64,000 nucleotides of DNA, from the NCBI GenBank assembly GCA_936450465.1, contig CAKZFU010000065.1, forward strand, positions 1-64,000, written 5' to 3'. Both the position numbers and the translations under genes were made by a program. The notes below the pieces were generated by a model that worked only from the letters and a program-made list of their open reading frames with translations, was not told the origin of the DNA and searched no databases. Shown one piece after another: positions 61,544 through 64,000 of the stretch. Source of the DNA: Gibbula magus. Taxonomy: Eukaryota; Mollusca; Gastropoda; Trochida; Trochidae. Position 1 is the stretch's first letter. Each line of letters begins with the position of its first letter.

Positions 61544-64000
61544 CATAGGAGACCATCAAAAGTTGTCTAGGCCAAAGTGACTTTTGGCCCAAAATTGGGC
61601 CTACAGGAATGACTATAACGGCACGGTTTGCCGATAAGACGCTCACCGATTCCAAAAGTGAATGCGTCTATGCGACCGACAGCATGTAAGCTTCCATAGG
61701 AGACCATCAAAAGTTGTCTAGGCCAAAGTCACCTTTTGGCCCATTTTTGGGCATGAATATAACGGCACGGGTTGCCGATAAGACGGTCACCGATTCCAAA
61801 AGGGAATGCGTCTATGCGACCAGCAGCATGTGAGCTTCCATAGGAGACCATCAAAAGTTGTCTAGGCCAAAGTGACTTTTGGCCCAAAATTGGGCCTACA
61901 GGAATGACTATAACGGCACGGTTTGCCGATAAGACGCTCACCACTTCCAAAAGTGAATGCGTCTATGCGACCGACAGCATGTGAGCTTCCATAGGAGACC
62001 ATCAAAAGTTGTCTAGGCCAAAGTCACGTTTTGGCCCATTTTTGGGCATGACTATAACGGCACGGGTTGCCGATAAGACGGTCACCGATTCCAAAAGGGA
62101 ATGCGTCTATGCGACCGGCAGCATGTGAGCTTCCATAGGAGACCATCAAAAGTTGTCTAAGCCAAAGTGACTTTTGGCCCAAAATTGGGCCTACAGGAAT
62201 GACTATAACGGCACGGTTTGCCGATAAGAGGCTCACCGATTCCAAAAGTGAATGCGTCTATGCGACCGACAGCATGTGAGCTTCCATAGGAGACCATCAA
62301 AAGTTGTCTAGGCCAAAGTCACCTTTTGGCCCATTTTTGGGCATGACTATAACGGCACGGGTTGCCGATAAGACGGTCACCGATTCCAAAAGGGAATGCG
62401 TCTATGCGACCGGCAGCATGTGAGCTTCCATAGGAGACCATCAAAAGTTGTCTAGGCCAAAGTGACTTTTGGCCCAAAATTGGGCCTACAGGAGTGACTA
62501 TAACGGCACGGTTTGCCGATAAGACGCTCACCGATTCCAAAAGTGAATGCGTCTATGCGACCGACAGCATGTGAGCTTCCATAGGAGACCATCAAAAGTT
62601 GTCTAGGCCAAAGTCACCTTTTGGCCCATTTTTGGGCATGACTATAACGGCACGGGTTGCCGATAAGACGGTCACCGATTCCAAAAGGGAATGCGTCTAT
62701 GCGACCGGCAGCATGTGAGCTTCCATAGGAGACCATCAAAAGTTGTCTAGGCCAAAGTGACTTTTGGCCCAAAATTGGGCCTACAGGAATGACTATAACG
62801 GCACGGTTTGCTGATAAGACGCTCACCGATTCCAAAAGTGAATGCGTCTATGCGACCGACAGCATGTGAGCTTCCATAGGAGACCATCAAAAGTTGTCTA
62901 GGCCAAAGTCACCTTTTGGCCCATTTTTGGGCATGACTATAACGGCACGGGTTGCCGATAAGACGGTCACCGATTCCAAAAGGGAATGCGTCTATGCGAC
63001 CGGCAGCATGTGAGCTTCCATAGGAGACCATCAAAAGTTGTCTAGGCCAAAGTGACTTTTGGCCCAAAATTGGGCCTACAGGAATGACTATAACGGCACG
63101 GTTTGCCGATAAGACGCTCACCGATTCCAAAAGTGAATGCGTCTATGCGACCGACAGCATGTGAGCTTCCATAGGAGACCATCAAAAGTTGTCTAGGCCA
63201 AAGTCACCTTTTGGCCCATTTTTGGGCATGACTATAACGGCACGGGTTGCCGATAAGACGGTCACCGATTCCAAAAGGGAATGCGTCTATGCGACCGGCA
63301 GCATGTGAGCTTCCATAGGAGACCATCAAAAGTTGTCTAGGCCAAAGTGACTTTTGGCCCAAAATTGGGCCTACAGGAATGACTATAACGGCACGGTTTG
63401 CCGATAAGACGCTCACCGATTCCAAAAGTGAATGCGTCTATGCGACCGACAGCATGTGAGCTTCCATAGGAGACCATCAAAAGTTGTCTAGGCCAAAGTC
63501 ACCTTTTGGCCCATTTTTGGGCATGACTATAACGGCACGGGTTGCCGATAAGACGGTCACCGATTCCAAAAGGGAATGCGTCTATGCGACCGGCAGCATG
63601 TGAGCTTCCATAGGAGACCATCAAAAGTTGTCTAGGCCAAAGTGACTTTTGGCCCAAAATTGGGCCTACAGGAATGACTATAACGGCACGGTTTGCCGAT
63701 AAGACGCTCACCGATTTCAAAAGTGAATGCGTCTATGCGACCGACAGCATGTGAGCTTCCATAGGAGACCATCAAAAGTTGTCTAGGCCAAAGTCACCTT
63801 TTGGCCCATTTTTGGGCATGACTATAACGGCACGGATTGCCGATAAGACGGTCACCGATTCCAAAAGGGAATGCGTCTATGCGACCGGCAGCATGTGAGC
63901 TTCCATAGGAGACCATCAAAAGTTGTCTAGGCCAAAGTGACTTTTGGCCCAAAATTGGGCCTACAGGAATGACTATAACGGCACGGTTTGCCGATAAGAC
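61544..64000 (+). repeat. A, seven regular dimers, B and a partial A at the window end
   Basis: A 61544, dimers from 61695 every 295 bp, B 63760-63903 and A from 63904 cut at its 97th base by the window edge, so the array continues outside. Private changes include CATGTAAGC, CATGAATATAAC, CACCACTTCC, GTCACGTTTT, GTCTAAGCC, AAGAGGCTC, GGAGTGAC, GCTGATAAG (62812) and CACGGATTG (63836). Confidence 0.88.

Larger units (their letters stand above)
1..64000 (+). repeat. Satellite DNA array, 295-bp A-B dimer higher-order repeat
   Basis: The entire window is tandem satellite. The start word CATAGGAGAC recurs every 151 or 144 bp from position 1 to the end, always on the same strand, giving about 430 monomers. 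The default order is A (151 bp) then B (144 bp), a 295-bp dimer. No spacer, transposon, inversion or unique sequence interrupts it. Known biology: long one-orientation arrays of 140-180-bp monomers organised in multimers are typical of eukaryotic centromeric and other heterochromatic satellites. I do not recognise this monomer, so the species and the exact chromosomal role are unknown. Strand is given as the orientation in which the monomer is described here and is arbitrary. Confidence 0.97.

Noticed and set aside
186..63720. A 73-codon minus-strand open frame, starting in A and ending in the next B, repeated in almost every dimer (and 79-codon versions across A-A junctions).
   Set aside because: It is conserved only because the DNA is conserved. 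The 295-bp period is not a multiple of three, copies change frame or end at neutral variants, and there is no promoter, ribosome-binding context or recognisable domain. Treated as a by-product of the repeat.
1..64000. CRISPR array.
   Set aside because: Direct repeats are present, but there are no unique spacers: the whole 144-151-bp period is repeated, and no cas gene is present.
1..64000. rRNA, tRNA, snRNA or other RNA gene repeat.
   Set aside because: No tRNA cloverleaf, box A/B promoter or rRNA core sequence recognised in either monomer, and the short hairpins alone do not make an RNA gene.
1..64000. Telomeric repeats or a CENP-B-box motif.
   Set aside because: No run of TTAGGG, TTTAGGG or similar, and no stretch fitting the TTCGNNNNANNCGGG core in either monomer.
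1..64000. Transposon or retroelement insertion within the array.
   Set aside because: Monomer starts can be followed through the window at 151 or 144 bp apart, apart from a few 1- to 15-bp length changes; no LTR, terminal inverted repeat, target-site duplication or transposase-like frame is left over.
1..64000. Bacterial or phage defence or other gene system.
   Set aside because: There is no credible coding region of any kind in the window, so no such system can be supported.

Overview
The whole 64-kb window is one uninterrupted block of tandemly repeated satellite DNA. I see no gene, RNA gene, transposon, CRISPR array or unique sequence in it. The basic unit is a 295-bp dimer of two related monomers, A (151 bp) and B (144 bp). 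All roughly 430 monomers lie head to tail in one orientation. A and B differ by four diagnostic single-base positions, an 8-bp block present only in A, a 1-bp length difference, and the centres of two overlapping inverted repeats. This architecture points to a nuclear chromosome of a eukaryote, most plausibly a centromeric, pericentromeric or other heterochromatic satellite. I do not recognise the monomer and cannot name the species or clade. Monomer lengths close to 147 bp, closely packed dyad symmetries and a higher-order repeat (HOR) layout fit a centromere-type satellite, but function is inference.

Layout. Positions 1-9297 are almost perfectly homogeneous B-A dimers. From 9298 to about 31170 the array is heterogeneous. 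It has runs of two or three B monomers, A/B and B/A chimeric monomers, and two marked A variants: A' (12 copies, with a TGTC-T5 block) and A'' (7 copies, with AAAAAGTGTCT plus AACTGCAC; one of these sits on a B body). Between about 19.0 and 27.5 kb these variants recur in fixed order and form a second-level repeat, seen best as a 12-monomer unit (23329-25090, 1762 bp) followed by a near copy from 25091. From 31171 to 64000 the array returns to the simple dimer. It is broken by occasional extra whole monomers (for example 37811-39443 with B-A-A trimers, 42393-42824 with B-B-B, 56250-57118 with 8-bp-deleted B monomers) and carries visible local duplications of 446, 733, 741, 885, 1180 and possibly 2950 bp.

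How it works together. There is no operon or pathway here. What can be read is the history of the array: in-register unequal exchange adding or removing whole monomers, gene-conversion-like A/B chimeras with several different breakpoints, small slippage deletions between 5-bp direct repeats, and private substitutions of which many are CpG transitions, as expected for methylated DNA. A 73-codon open frame on the minus strand recurs in nearly every dimer, but it is a by-product of repetition and is not annotated as a gene.
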